A stretch of DNA of 64,000 nucleotides from Takashimella koratensis (Eukaryota > Basidiomycota > Tremellomycetes > Trichosporonales > Tetragoniomycetaceae). Position numbers and translations under genes: made by a program. The notes under the pieces are model-generated. The model saw only the letters and a list, made by a program, of their open reading frames with translations. It was not told where the DNA came from and searched no databases. Where the stretch lies: positions 1 through 64,000 of the forward strand of contig BCKT01000017.1 of assembly GCA_003116875.1 (NCBI GenBank), read 5' to 3'. This document shows, one piece after another, positions 33,899 to 45,521 of this stretch (positions are counted from its first letter, which is position 1; every line of letters begins with the position of its first letter).

Positions 33899-34594
33899 AT
33901 GCCTAACCCGACCGAGCCTTCCCCCGCTGTTCCCTTGCACGACCCCTTGACGACGCCCATCCCCTTCTCGGATCGTCCTTACCTCGCTGCGATCGACCGG
34001 TCCAATCGCGGTCTAGGCAGATACGAGTTAACTTCCTTCTTTGCCCACCCTACCGCTTTCGCCGATTTCCTCACCGACATCCAGGCCCATTTCGCTGCTG
34101 AGATCCCCGCCGTCGACGCGATCGTGGGACTCGACGCGCTGGGGTTCGTCATTGCTGGTGGACTAGGAGCCGTCACGGGGAAACCAGTGATCTTGGCTAG
34201 AAAAGGAGGGAAGATTCCTGTCACTGAAGATGAAAAAATATCGACAGGGCCCTTTGCGGATTATGCTGCGAGGCGAGAAGGGGAGAAGGCGTTTGAGATC
34301 CGTACAAATCTGCTCAAGGAAGGTATGAAGGTGTTGGTCATGTAAGTGGGAACTGTCACCCAGGATATCTGATCTCTGCTGAAGGTTAGGCAAGAGCCCG
34401 CTGACAGAAGCAGGGACGAGTGGATCGACAGCGGTGCTCAGATGACAGCAATCTGCCGAATGCTCGAATCACGAGGTGTCCAGGTCCTAGGGATTGGGAC
34501 GCTGCAGCTACGTGAAGGGAAGAGCGCGGTAGCTGACGCGCTGTGGGACAAGTATAATGTATTCGCGGCGAACCGGAGCCCTCTCGTCGCGTAG
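33899..34594 (+). CDS. Adenine phosphoribosyltransferase-like protein
   Basis: Type I phosphoribosyltransferases join a base to PRPP; APRT makes AMP from adenine. Two exons, 33899-34341 and 34414-34594, code 207 residues. Visible signatures are DAIVGLDALGFVIAGGLG, the flexible-loop region RKGGKIPV, and the PRPP-binding segment VLVMDEWIDSGAQMTA near residues 144-159. The acidic Asp-Glu pair is kept, but the usual TGGT loop reads SGAQ. This variant occurs in an APRT-like branch of fungi and differs from the classical enzyme, so the substrate may not be adenine. The ATG at 33899 follows ACATAATC; upstream in-frame sequence is repeat-derived. Confidence 0.75.
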
Positions 34595-36413
34595 GTCAGG
34601 TGCTGCGGTGTGGAAAAGTAGCAGAGTCAAGAAGCAATGCATGTGCCTGGTAGCTGTGGTCTAGATGTAGAGCGTAGGGCGAGGGCGCAGGAAGAGAGGT
34701 GAGGCGTGTTGGTGGGGAGTCTGGCCTGACTGGAGGAGATGGGGTCGTGGTAGATCTGGTCATGTCAGACACATGACGACGGAGGTGTTCCTGGCGTTCC
34801 AGACGGAGGAATCGAGGATGCAAGGTGGAGTTGGGCGCGTGTAGGTTGGGTAGGCAAGAGGAGACACGCGCTAGCGTTTCATGTGAGAGTGAGAGGGGCA
34901 AGTGGATTGAATTGAGTGCTGGGTGGTGGGTGGGTGGTGTGGAGATAGATGGGGGGATGGTTTGGCAATGAGGGGATGAGGGGAGGAGGGGAGGAGGGGC
35001 CAGGTCGGGGCCGAAGGAAGAGCGCCAAGACGGCGTGGGCGTAGGCAACAGCAAGGAACAGCAAGCAGCAGCCAGGCGGGAGAGAGTGGGAGAGAGTGGG
35101 AGAGAGTGAGAAAACGGCAGCGGAGCAAGCCAGGGTACGAAGTAAACAACCCTCGGGACTTTACTCGGGTCGTACGCCCATTGCAGTCAAACCCTGAAGT
35201 CAAATGAGAATGGCCAAAAAGAAAGACGATGACTGCGAGATGGTCGAGGATGGGATGGGATGGGGATGGGACGAGACGAGAGATGCACGGCTTGGGCAAG
35301 GAGGAGTGGGGCGAGAGGGGAGAGAGACGAGACGAGACGAGTCGAGTCGAGGAGAGGTACAGCTGCGCGAGAGAGCCGACGAGAGCGACCGCTGGCATGC
35401 CGCCAAGGAGGTAGACTAGAGTCGACCTCGTCGCCACTGACCCGTGCAACCCGTGCAACGCAGCATCGTATCAGATATAACCACCCACCCAACCTCTATT
35501 CATTCATTCACCCACCACTCACCACCTAGCATTCCACCTAGCTTCGAGACAGTCACTAGCTGGCTGTATCTACCCTCACTCACTCCAACGTGACCTATAC
35601 GGAACGCGACACCATACTCCCCCTCCCCTCCTACCCCCTTCTCCATCCCCTTGATTTCTCGGTATTTGGATCGGATCTCCCCCAACGCCCAGGTGTCACT
35701 CTCCCCAGTCCACTTTCCAATCCGACACGAAACGTTCCCATTGACCTTCACATTACGCTCGACCCCCGATTGCTGGTACGCCCGGTTCCTCTCCCCCGCT
35801 TCCTTCTCCCTCCCTCCCTGCCTCCCTTCCCCCTCCCCCTCCACCGTTGTGGTGTTTCATGAATGTGCGAAACACCGCCCCGGCTGACTCTATCCAGGTC
35901 ATAAAGGGGTATCCAAGGCAATAGACTGGCTTCCCAACCACGCTCTTCACCGACTCGACGCGTCGTCGAGCAAATCAAGACCAAGCCTCGCCCGTCTCGT
36001 CCCCACTCATCTGCTCATCACCCTTTCCCTCCCTACCCACCTCCTTGCCTCCTCCTTTGTCTTGCGGCTCGTTCAACTTTACCGGTCACCCTTACCCCGT
36101 CCCTCTTCCCCGCTCAGCTCCCCATTCTGTCGACCGATTCCGATCGGGACGCTCGTCTGTCTACCCACATTCAAGAAGCCAGTCGAGGCTTCAAGACCAG
36201 GAAGAGCGAGAGAACCTAACAACTTCTCATCACCGCCCTCATCATCATCTCGCCCTGCCCCTCCCCCGGGCACCGTTTCTTGGATTCCTTCCGATCTACT
36301 GGCACGGCGCATCTCTGCTCGAGATCAACCGGTCTTCACCCCGCTTGTCCTTACTTAAACCTCTCATGATATCTTCCTCTCACGCCCACGCCCTCTTACC
36401 CAAACACCACACC
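34595..36413. other. Long intergenic region upstream of the KHA1-type gene
   Basis: About 1.8 kb, one of the two longest gene-free stretches here. It has purine-rich repeats (GAGAGTGGGA near 35080-35110, GAGACGAGAC near 35320-35350) and a C/T-rich part before the ATG at 36414. Open frames on both strands are low complexity. It may include a long 5' leader or an unrecognised non-coding transcript. Confidence 0.45.
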
Positions 36414-39400
36414 ATGTCCTATCTTGCCACCCGCCTGAACGGCGAGTCCACCGTCATGGGCCGCGCGTTCATCGAGCGCTCTATCTCGGTACGTCGCCAC
36501 CCTCTCCTCACCACCCACACACGTCCCTCCCTCACGCTGTGCTAACACTCCCCCAGTCCAGCGTGCTGTCCGGCTCCAACCCCGTCGAAGTGGACACCAG
36601 CAACGTGAGTCCAGCACCTCTCCCCCTGCTTACCCACCCAGCCCATCACCCTCTTCATCATCCAACTCGTCATCATCATCGTCTTCACTCAAAGTCTCGG
36701 CTGGGCCTTTGGGTACATCAAGCAGCCCAAGGTCATTGCCGAAGTCATTGGTGGTATCATCCTCGGTCCTACCGTCTTTGGCCGTATCCCCAACTTTTCC
36801 AACAGCATCTTCCCGACTTCCTCGCTCACTTACCTCAACCTCGTCTCCACGATCGGCTTGATCCTCTTCCTCTTCCTCGTCGGCCTCGAAGTCGACGTCA
36901 ACGTCGCCAAGCGCAATGGTAAACAATCAGCCATCATCTCCCTTGCCGGAATGTGCATTCCCTTCGGCCTCGGCGCGGCGATTGCCATTCCAATCTACCA
37001 CAACTTTGTCGATACCGAGCACGTCACTTTTGGCCACTTCCTCCTCTTCGCGGGTGTCGCCATGTCCATTACTGCTTTCCCGGTCCTCTGTCGTATTTTG
37101 ACCGCGACCAAGCTGCTCGACACCAAGGTCGGTGTGATGGTCCTCTCCGCTGGTGTCGGTAACGATGTCGTCGGTTGGGTTTTGCTCGCTCTTACACTCG
37201 CCCTCGTCAACTCGGGTACCGGTGTCACTGCAGTCTACGTGCTCCTCTGCGCTGTCGGCTGGGGTATCGTCTTGCTCTGGCCCATCCGCAAGGGTTTCGT
37301 CTGGCTCGCCCACCGCACGGGCAGTATCGACAACGGTCCTACCCCTGGTATGATGGTTCTCACCCTGCTCATTGTCTTTGCCTCCGCTTTCGTCACCGAC
37401 ATCATTGGTAAGTCTCTACCCCTGCGATATGATCTGACATCCAGGTGTTCACCCAATCTTTGGAGGGTTTATCGCTGGTCTTATCATCCCTCACCAGGGT
37501 GGTTTCGCCATTGCTGTTACTGAGAAGATTGACGACCTCGTCTCGATGCTTTTCCTCCCCATTGTACGTTTGCGCGGTGGAACGCTTGGCACGTGCTAAC
37601 CCGAGCAGTACTTTGTCCTTTCTGGTCTGCAAACCAACCTCGGTCTCCTCGATACTGGCAAGATCTGGGGCTACGTTGTCCTCCTATGCACGGTCGCTTT
37701 CACCGGCAAATTCTTCGGTTGCGCTGGCGCCGCCAAGCTTTGCAAGTACAGCTGGCGGGAGAGCGCAGCCATTGGCATGCTCATGAGTTGCAAGGGGTGA
37801 GTCAGTCATAACGATCATTTGCTTCGTGCTGACAAGTATAGTCTCGTCGAGCTCATCGTCCTCAACGTCGGCTTGTCAGCGGGTATCATCGACCAGCAGC
37901 TCTTCTCCATGTTCGTCGTCGAGGCCGTCGTCCTCACCTTCATGACTACCCCTCTTACTCTCCTCGTCTACCCTGAGCGCGTCCGCACCCGCATTTCATC
38001 CGAGAAGGACGCTGCGCGCCTCCAGGAGAAGGACACTTTTGACGCCAACACCTTCTCCGTCGTCGGCCGTGCTGCTGGCGGTCGTGAATACACTCGCCGC
38101 ATCCTCGTCGTTCTTCAGAAGATGGAACACCTCGCCGCTGTCATGTTCCTCACTCAGATGCTCGAGCCGCCTCCCGCTCTCCCTTCGAACCCGTGGGACG
38201 CGTCGCAGGTGCCCATCGCGTCGAGCTCGAAGAACATTGACGGCGACATCAGTGATGCGTCCACCAAGTCCTCCCCCGAAGCCCAGACCGAGGCTCTCCC
38301 TGCGCTCGGCTACACAACCGACGCACACGCGCCCGAGATTCAAATCGACGCACTCAAGCTCGTCGAACTCACAGGACGTACTTTCTCCGTCATGCAGTCG
38401 GCAGAGAAGGACCAGCTCTTGCACTCGGACGACGCGTTGCAGCTGTTCCGCCAGTTCGGCCGGTTGAGGGGTATCGAGGTCACCCCTCATATTTCGATCG
38501 TTGGTCAAGACTCGTTCCCCTCCGCTGTTGTCGACCACGCCGGCGACCTCGGAACCGAGCTCGTTATTGTCCCCTGGACCATCCCGTCCACATCCACCGA
38601 GCCCTCCAACGTCGCATCCTCCAGCACCAACCCCGACGCCATCGTCCCCAGCTCGACGGTATCTGCCTTTGAATCTATCTTTGGCGCCGACACCCAAGGG
38701 TCCCCCATGTACACCCATTTCGTGCGCCACGTCTTCACCCGCTCTACTGTGGACGTCGCGCTCTTCGTTGACCGCGGGTTTGGCGGATCCGCATTCACCC
38801 CTGGATCGGGACAACACATTTTCTTCCCCTTCTTCGGCGGGGCGGATGACCGATTCGCGCTCCGACTCGTCGTTCAGCTCTGTCACCACGCCAACGTGAC
38901 TGCCACTGTCGTGCGCTTCGAGTCTGATGCCATCGAGGACGAGAGCGACGACGGAACTACCGACGCCAAGACCGCTGCAGCGAGTGGTTCTGGCCTTCCC
39001 GTCTCTGACTCGATGAGGGTTCACCAGACCGCGCTTCAGTCTAACCAGCTCACAGTGGGCGGTGCGAAATCCAGCGACGTCCAGACTCGCGTCGCATCCG
39101 ATACCGCTGACAACCTTGCGTGGTCGTACTACTCTTCCGCACCCGGCTCCACCTCTTCCTCTGGCCGGAACCCGAATCTATCTACCGTCCTCCCTCGCAT
39201 CTCCTTCCTCTCTCAACGATCCACTCGACCGTTGACAGACGCAATGACATTCGCCGACGCTGCTGTCTCTGGAACTTCGGGGTCCTCTACCGCTAGACGA
39301 GGATGGCGACCGATGCTCACCGTCGCTGGGAGGAGTAGGCATGGAGCGTACCTTGATAATTCCCAGGAACTTAACAAGATGCTCGCGGATAAGGGATTGA

Positions 39401-39525
39401 ACCCGTCTGTCGGAGCGGAACTGAGGAAGACGGTCGGAGATACCGCCGCCGCGTTGATGCTCGTTGGTGGCAAGGTCTCGTCGGTTTCGTCCTTCCTTGT
39501 TCTCGAAGCTGGCCAGCGGAGATGA
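36414..39525 (+). CDS. KHA1: K+/H+ antiporter of the CPA2 family (Kha1 type)
   Basis: Kha1 exchanges K+ for H+ across internal membranes such as Golgi. Six exons, 36414-36488, 36557-36604, 36642-37407, 37445-37563, 37609-37796 and 37842-39525, code 959 residues. After about 40 polar residues, a Na+/H+ exchanger domain of about twelve membrane segments covers residues 42-430. Motifs include [44 protein letters not shown] and the paired acidic core GVGNDVVGW. Also seen are [14 protein letters not shown] and [11 protein letters not shown]. The long C-terminal half is cytosolic, with several alpha/beta-like stretches that may bind nucleotide as in plant CHX proteins. Fungal relatives are of similar length. 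Confidence 0.93.
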
Positions 39526-40759
39526 TGACCCCGGTTCAGAGATGTACGGGTGACGCGAGTAAGGTTTTCTGGTTCTTTAGCTTTCTTACGTTGGATTTAA
39601 TGATCTTGTTTTTATACTAGGGCTCATATCAACAACGTGTTGGTTCGTCTTGATGAAGATAGAATTGTCTGAACGTTTTGTCTTTAGGAGATGTACCAAT
39701 ATCGCTTGAACTTATTGTGTGCGACAATTTTGTTACTTTGTCGCTTGAGAAAGCCGAGTGACGTTGGTCGAGTCTTGGACTGTGGCACATCTTCTCGTCC
39801 CTTCCTGTTCACGCGCTCCTCGGTGGCCATACGGTATGACGCAAGTCACCGGGGCAAACTCATGAAAGGTCGACACAGTACAACACTTCACTATAACCGC
39901 CTTTTTTTTCACAGGTAGTGAGGCTATCATGACTCGTTGAGTGTCAGCGACAAGACGAGAGAGTCAACCTAGGTAGTTTACAATAGAGGCCTTTTTACTG
40001 TAGGGGGACGTTTTCCCTCCTTTTGTGCAGGCTTGACGTGCAGTCTGCGTTTTACCCTCTCCCTCTCCCTCTCCCTCGACGCTGCCTTGAGCTTAGGGCA
40101 TTTCTGCTCACTTCACATGCTGGCGACAAAAGTCCAAGCAGGCAGCTCACGAGTGGCTTAGAGCTACCTCTCCTTGCTCCTTTCATCGACCACTCGTTCA
40201 GTCTGCTGCAAGTCGACGTTTTTCTCTTCGCCTCCCACTCCTTTTCTCTCCTCTCCACCTCCTCCCCACCTCTCCACCTCCTCCCCACCTTCTCTCCACC
40301 TCCTCTCCACCTGCTCCCTGCTACTCTCCTCTCCCTCCCCCTCTCTTCTCCCTCCTCCTCTCCTCGTCTGTGCTGTCCCCCACCTCTTGCGCCCCCTCTT
40401 CTTTTCCTCTTTCCTGTCACCTCTTTGCCCTACCATTCGCCTTCCTTGTCTCACTCCTCTTGACCAGTACTTCAAGTGAACATTTTAAGCGAGGATGACT
40501 GATAGCCCAGCCATCCTTTCTAGGTAACGGCTCGTTTATCCTGCTTTTCAGTCTGTTTTCGTCCTGCGCCTTCTACTCCTCTCCCCCTCTCTGGCTACAC
40601 CTTGTCTTNNNNNNNNNNNNNNNNNNNNNNNNNNNNNNNNNNNNNNNNNNNNNNNNNNNNNNNNNNNNNNNNNNNNNNNNNNNNNNNCCCCCCTCCTTTC
40701 CTTGCCACCCTCACCATCCAGTATCTTCAAGTCCATCTCCTCTTACTCTTCCATTCCCA
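39526..40759. other. Intergenic region with CT-rich DNA and an assembly gap
   Basis: Downstream of KHA1. About 40050-40450 is pyrimidine-rich, with TCTCCC and CTCCACCTC repeats. The gap follows. This is where the housekeeping block passes into a family-X island. No gene is supported. Confidence 0.5.
40609..40687. other. Assembly gap, 79 Ns
   Basis: Unresolved bases inside pyrimidine-rich sequence, just upstream of the family-X gene at 40760. The promoter of that gene is therefore incomplete. Confidence 0.99.
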
Positions 40760-41608
40760 ATGAACGACACGAGTTCCCATTCACTCACTTCGCCCGTATC
40801 GTCAGATGAATGCCGCGCTGAGTGGGTTACCTGTCGACAACCCACCGACCGACCGCTGATTCTGTCAACCCACTGCTGGAGCAAAACGAATGGACGGCTG
40901 CGCTTGACACATGTTCCGGCGCTTTTTCAACGAGCAAGGCGAGGGAATCGACAGGTTTTCGTTGAAACCCAATGGACTCCTGACGGATGGATTCCCATTG
41001 CTCCCGATATCAACGGTCCTCTTGCTCTCTCGTTGTCGGTACGCGGACAACTGAAAGACCTTACATCTGAGAACCACTCGGTTCGTTTCTCCCCCTCCAC
41101 TGCTTTCCACACTTTCACAGACCTCAAGCCGAAGGACTTCTACTTTGCGGGAACATCTGACGAAAGTCGAGATTTGTCGCTTGATTGGGAGGGCACCCTT
41201 CACCCGCATGTGACGGTGTCATTTCAAACGTCTTTTCTATTCGGTGGTGAAGAGGGCGAGGACAATCGTGTTCATTCCTGCGTACTCAACCTTTCGGCGC
41301 AGTCGATGCGGACCCACACATCGCGATCCGGGATGCAAACGGTGACCACCCCAGCTATTGTCATCGCCAAACCTCGTGTCGAAGGTGGCTTCAGTTCGCA
41401 TGCGGAGTTTTTCGACAAAGCCACTTGCACTTTCCCAAAAGCATGGCTTGAACCGATGTTGAAAAGCACATTTTCGGGAGATGTTACTCGGGTGGTCGTC
41501 AAGCTGGCGATTAATGGTAAATGTTGCGGTATAGAAACAACGATAACCGAATCCCTGCTACCCACCGATTCCGAGAAGGGGCTCGCACGTCTCGAATTTT
41601 TGCATTAA
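40760..41608 (+). CDS. Family-X protein 3 (group X1, distant), unknown function
   Basis: Single open frame of 282 residues from the ATG at 40760. It matches the two genes at 14-17 kb in motif order: a strand with QWTPDGW, then NGPLALSLSV, WEGTLHPHVTVSFQT (against WKGTIHPAITITFDS), a cysteine strand CVLNLSAQSM, DKATCTFPKAW and VVVKLAINGK (against VELSINGE). It stops about 60 residues before the point where the others have their GSFPV motif. Either it is C-terminally shortened, or an unrecognised exon lies downstream, where 42213-42458 has a family-like ending. No signal peptide or membrane segment. Function unknown. Confidence 0.55.
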   Translation: MNDTSSHSLTSPVSSDECRAEWVTCRQPTDRPLILSTHCWSKTNGRLRLTHVPALFQRARRGNRQVFVETQWTPDGWIPIAPDINGPLALSLSVRGQLKDLTSENHSVRFSPSTAFHTFTDLKPKDFYFAGTSDESRDLSLDWEGTLHPHVTVSFQTSFLFGGEEGEDNRVHSCVLNLSAQSMRTHTSRSGMQTVTTPAIVIAKPRVEGGFSSHAEFFDKATCTFPKAWLEPMLKSTFSGDVTRVVVKLAINGKCCGIETTITESLLPTDSEKGLARLEFLH

Positions 41609-42520
41609 CCGATCACGATCTGTCGACCTGGACATGTCACCGAGAGAGCTTTGCTGTCGGTGAAGGAATTCGCAGACCACACCGACATCGCATTCGACGA
41701 TTACACGAAAGGCTTCAGCAAAGTCCGTGTCTGAAACTTCTCGGCTCCCCCCGAAACCGCTTCAACCAAAGATCCTTCGATCAACCAGCCCCACAATGGT
41801 ACAGAACGAGAGGATCGATCGATGTTGAGATGTCGGGCTGCGGGCAACTCACTGTTCAAGCCAATGCGGCGATGGTGAGTAAATCAAGCCGTTCGATGCT
41901 GATGCAGCTTCTATCACAGACATGCCCAGCCGGCGCTTGCATATCGATGAAAAAAATTGGCGCATGGTTGACGATCAGAGTTGTGAGATCCTGAAGAGAC
42001 GAGTGACGGTAAAGCAATGGTCGCGAAACGCTTGAGTAGGTAAGGTTTGACAATGGGCTGCTGAAACATGTAGCTCGGGGGAAAGCACGGCAGAGTGATA
42101 ATGCAAACAATTAACTGGAGGGGTAGATACGCAGGCAAGGAGAGGCTCCTCGGGGAACGAAGGACTGTGCCAGACAATCCATCCTTCAATCTAATGCGGA
42201 TGTTTGTGATGTTTGGATCAGTCTAGCTGCTTCCGGTTTAACATTACGGTAGTCACCGAGGGTCCATCCTCGACTACCAGGATGGCGCGAGATCTGGAGC
42301 AAGAAACCGGTCTCACTCAATTCTCCTTTCTTCACGTACAACGTCGTGCAACGTTGTCCCGTTATCCTCCTAAGGCAGAGCACTTTCACGGCGTTTCAAA
42401 GTGGTTTCAGACTTCGAAGGAAGGCCAAGAACAATGGTCCTCCGAGTCGCCGGTGTGAACATGTCTTATCGTTATGTTTTTAGCACAATCGTCGTAGTGT
42501 TGATAAGCATGGGATATGTA
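41609..42520 (+). pseudogene. Possible relict family-X coding sequence
   Basis: Downstream of the shortened gene at 40760. The frame ending at 42458 closes with HFHGVSKWFQT, which resembles the end of the protein at 43593-44738 (NEFKGYLQWYSYE). No start codon, splice path or continuous frame links it to a complete gene. It may be the lost 3' part of the 40760 gene or remains of another copy. The call is tentative. Confidence 0.25.
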
Positions 42521-42547
42521 CAGTGCCCCCGAATAAGTCTTTGTGAT
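42521..42547 (+). repeat. Left terminal inverted repeat
   Basis: 27 bases beginning CAGTG, preceded by TA. Confidence 0.93.
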
Positions 42548-43444
42548 GTCAGCATTTTTGTGTTGGGCTAAACAAGTACCCTAGTCTGCATTCAACACAT
42601 TTCCTGCAGGTGTTCATTTGTCAAGGACTGCTTTCTGGTGTGTGTACACTTAGATGCCAAGATGCGCAATGCATAGCACCAAAGCTGAGTCCATATTGAT
42701 GTTGCAAAGGGGCACATGGGAATTGCTGAGCCTGTTTCAGCAATATTGAATGACCTCTTGCAGATGGGGACTTCTGCTGCAGGAGCTGCACTTCAGGATG
42801 TATCCCATGCATGCTACCAGAGTCCCTATTGATTCTCAGACTTGTAGCTGAGTTGTAGCTTACCGGGCATGGCAAAGAAGGCTCTCAGCCTTGTCTTTCA
42901 CCTCATACAANAATCTGCCACTCACCAGCAGGATTGGCATCTGCAAGAAATCAGCTAAGATATTCACCTCAACATCTCATGCATCTCAGCTTCAAATTCA
43001 TTCATTCTTTCCATGAAAGTCTGGTTCAGAGTGCAAAAACCAACTCAAGCAAGAATGAACAAGATTGATGCATGAAAGAGTGATCTATAAGCTGCTGGAG
43101 AGCAAGGCAAGCATAATTGCCTGTTTATCCCCGGTGCACACCACTCAATTGCTCTAGAAGTTTGAAAATGCACATGGTGAATCTGACACAAGTGTCAATG
43201 AAGAGGGCAGGATGAAACAGGCATGTGTCTAAGCTTGTTCTCTTGCAGTGTAAGATATTGCAGCTATCAAAAAGACCAGAAAATTGAACATGGCAGAGAG
43301 ATGGGTGGGAGCTCTTTCTGCTTGATTAACTGGTTATGTAATGTTCAATCAGCTAAACACCTACTGCTGACAAGATATGAGAGCTTTTCAGTGACTTTTG
43401 GGAGCGGTGTAGCATCTCAAAGATGACCAGTATGGACCTCGGGG

Positions 43445-43471
43445 ATCACAAAGACTTATTCGGGGGCACTG
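43445..43471 (-). repeat. Right terminal inverted repeat
   Basis: Exact reverse complement of the left end, ending CACTG and followed by TA. Confidence 0.93.
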
Positions 43472-43592
43472 TACGCATGCTTTTCGGCTTGTTGCCACTC
43501 TTATCATCAAAGCATTTCCCATACGGAGCGAACTTGTTTACCATCATTTCGTTACGTTAGCAACTGCACAGCTCGCAACCAAATCATTGCAG

Positions 43593-44738
43593 ATGGCCTC
43601 AACAACCGAATTTGACGGGTCGAGGGTGAAGTATGCGAGCCTATGGAAGGTTGAGAGCGTTGATGGTGGTGAGGGTAACACCAAGATTATTTGCGAGGTC
43701 ATCAGCAATCATGATAGCGAGGATGAGATCGACGCAGACAGCAGAGTCGGTGTCGAAGCCACACAGTCGGAAGCAGATAGCAAAGAGAATAAGCTTGAAA
43801 TAGAGCCCTTGACGGATGACGGCGCCACCGCCATCAAAGAAGTCGACAGCGACGACGATCGTGTTTGTTCCCATGGTCACTGGGTAGAGTACCAGCAAGC
43901 CTACTTTGAACCAACCAAAGAAGCGATCTCACTTGGACCAAAGGCCTTGCGGAACCTTTACGGAACTGAGCATCTGGGTATTCTTGACCTCGAACTCGAG
44001 CTAGAAGGTGATCCCATCCCGTGTAATTACCACGAGCGTAACATGTACTGTACATCCAGTACGGGCGGAGAACGTTTCAAAGTCAATCCATCAGTCAAAG
44101 AAATAACTACTCTGTTCCTCATGGAGGATGCGAAAACAGAGAACGATCTAAGTCCTTGCCCATGGTTTGAAGCGGTATTAGAACCCAGCGTGTGCATCTA
44201 CCCGACCACCAAGTTTTACCATACTGATTCCGAAGGGCGTGGATACATGCTCAAAGATGTGTCAATTCGGGCTTCCGACCTTGATTATCTTCAATTTCTC
44301 AACGTTACTGAAGGTTCTTCGAAGAAGATGCTGAGGACCACCGCAGAGGTGACGGTTGCTCCGCTGTTTGAAGACGAGCATCGCACGTTTGCCTTTGAAA
44401 ACGCGAAATGCCGTTTCGATTCAACGATCCTTTCCATGTCTTTCACGCACCTTGCGCCCGTAGGTAAGCGACCTGCTATCACCTCTTGGCCAGCCGTTTT
44501 TCAGATTAGCACGTCGAAAGCATCCGAAGCACCTGATTTGGGTGTTGCCGAGGTTTGCTCTGGACTCAATCCCGTCATCATGAGGCGTGTGGTTGACGGC
44601 AACACACAAAGCGGCTTAATGAACGTCAGTGGGCTGGACAAGGGGAGCCGTGGAGGCCGGCATAATGAATTCAAGGGGTACCTCCAATGGTACTCATACG
44701 AAAATGGCAGGCCTCCTATCAAGGAGCAGAGTGATTAA
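43593..44738 (+). CDS. Family-X protein 4 (group X2), unknown function
   Basis: Single exon of 381 residues from the ATG at 43593, about 120 bases from the transposon's right end. The first 100 residues are acidic and probably disordered. The rest pairs with the next gene: YMLKDVSIRASD against FYLKAAIIQHSD, TTAEVTVAP against VTAHILAD, FAFENAKCRF against WMFKNATIHI, and WPAVFQI against WPAVVQC. These aligned strands support a common beta-rich fold. It ends EFKGYLQWYSYENG. No secretion signal or membrane segment. The transposon lies in what should be its promoter, so its expression may be altered. Confidence 0.6.
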   Translation: MASTTEFDGSRVKYASLWKVESVDGGEGNTKIICEVISNHDSEDEIDADSRVGVEATQSEADSKENKLEIEPLTDDGATAIKEVDSDDDRVCSHGHWVEYQQAYFEPTKEAISLGPKALRNLYGTEHLGILDLELELEGDPIPCNYHERNMYCTSSTGGERFKVNPSVKEITTLFLMEDAKTENDLSPCPWFEAVLEPSVCIYPTTKFYHTDSEGRGYMLKDVSIRASDLDYLQFLNVTEGSSKKMLRTTAEVTVAPLFEDEHRTFAFENAKCRFDSTILSMSFTHLAPVGKRPAITSWPAVFQISTSKASEAPDLGVAEVCSGLNPVIMRRVVDGNTQSGLMNVSGLDKGSRGGRHNEFKGYLQWYSYENGRPPIKEQSD

Positions 44739-45521
44739 GTTCCATCAGAGGTCAAATCTCATTAGTCATATACGTTTTCGCATGAACCGTTCAACTCAGT
44801 CTCCATGATTTTGAGAAAATCACCCAAATCCCAATATGTACATGGAATTATCCTCATTTTCCTATCCACCCTTCAGAAAACCATGGTCGCTGGTTGAGCA
44901 GCTGTAGGAGAAAGCTTTTCGTCTCAGTTGGGGAACAGCGAGCTCTTTTCGATCTCAGACTTTGCCGGTTCGGCCAAATGCGGGGAAACACTGGCTCGTG
45001 CTTGTCGGTCGGATCATGTCAGCTTATGTCAGCTCATGTCCGCCCCGAACTCAGCTTTAGACCACTCCGAAATCTTTTTTCATCGGAGCAGGGTATCTCA
45101 GTTTCGGTGCCAGACAAAGACTTTCGGACCATTGGCAGGCTCCGACGCCCTTTCTCAGACTCCGACAGGGTGAAAAAAACAAAGGACGTAATCGCAAAGT
45201 GGGTGCGGACTGACTTTTTGGAAGGATTCCGACATCGGCGTCGGAGTGGGACTCTTTCGGTGCATTAAAGGACGTTCAAACTGCGTTTCAGTCTCAGATG
45301 TCCAATGCTCAAGTCGCAGTACGCAGTGGGATATTAAGCATGGCACGTTCTTCAATCTAGCCCCCAGAGTTGTACTCTCTTGCGCATTTCGAGCCGTATC
45401 GCCGGACAAGTCACATACAATCTCTCACGCGGCACACAAACAACGCATACACTCAGAGCCTCATACCCTCACATACGTCTGCTCGCCCTCGGCCACATCC
45501 CAATCCACACCACGCTAAATC
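44739..45521. other. Intergenic between group-X2 genes
   Basis: About 780 bases. A frame at 44894-45268 has no family resemblance and atypical composition, so it is not called. Confidence 0.5.

Larger units (their letters stand above)
42521..43471. mobile_element. Non-autonomous DNA transposon, TA target, 27-bp perfect inverted ends
   Basis: The left end 42521-42547 starts CAGTGCCCCCGAATAAG. The right end 43445-43471 is its exact reverse complement over 27 bases. TA lies directly outside both ends (42519-42520 and 43472-43473), as expected for the Tc1/mariner/pogo superfamily, which duplicates TA on insertion. The 951-bp interior has no frame longer than about 85 codons and none that I recognise as a transposase. 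It is more AT-rich than its surroundings, with many CATGCATG-like runs and one N (42911). Perfect ends suggest recent movement, with transposase supplied from elsewhere. It sits between two family-X genes and interrupts no visible coding frame. Confidence 0.88.

Noticed and set aside
34596..36545. Several Ser/Pro/Arg open frames on both strands before KHA1
   Set aside because: Composition follows local nucleotide skew, no consistent splicing and no recognised domain; treated as intergenic.
37996..39024. Reverse-strand open frame of 342 codons
   Set aside because: Antisense to the C-terminal half of the KHA1-type antiporter, arising from its GC-rich third positions. No family resemblance.
40023..40479. 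Ser/Pro/Leu open frames on both strands near the gap
   Set aside because: Pyrimidine-rich low-complexity DNA; no start, splice or domain support.
42621..43426. Short frames inside the transposon as a possible transposase
   Set aside because: None exceeds about 85 codons and none shows a DDE-type or helix-turn-helix pattern that I recognise.
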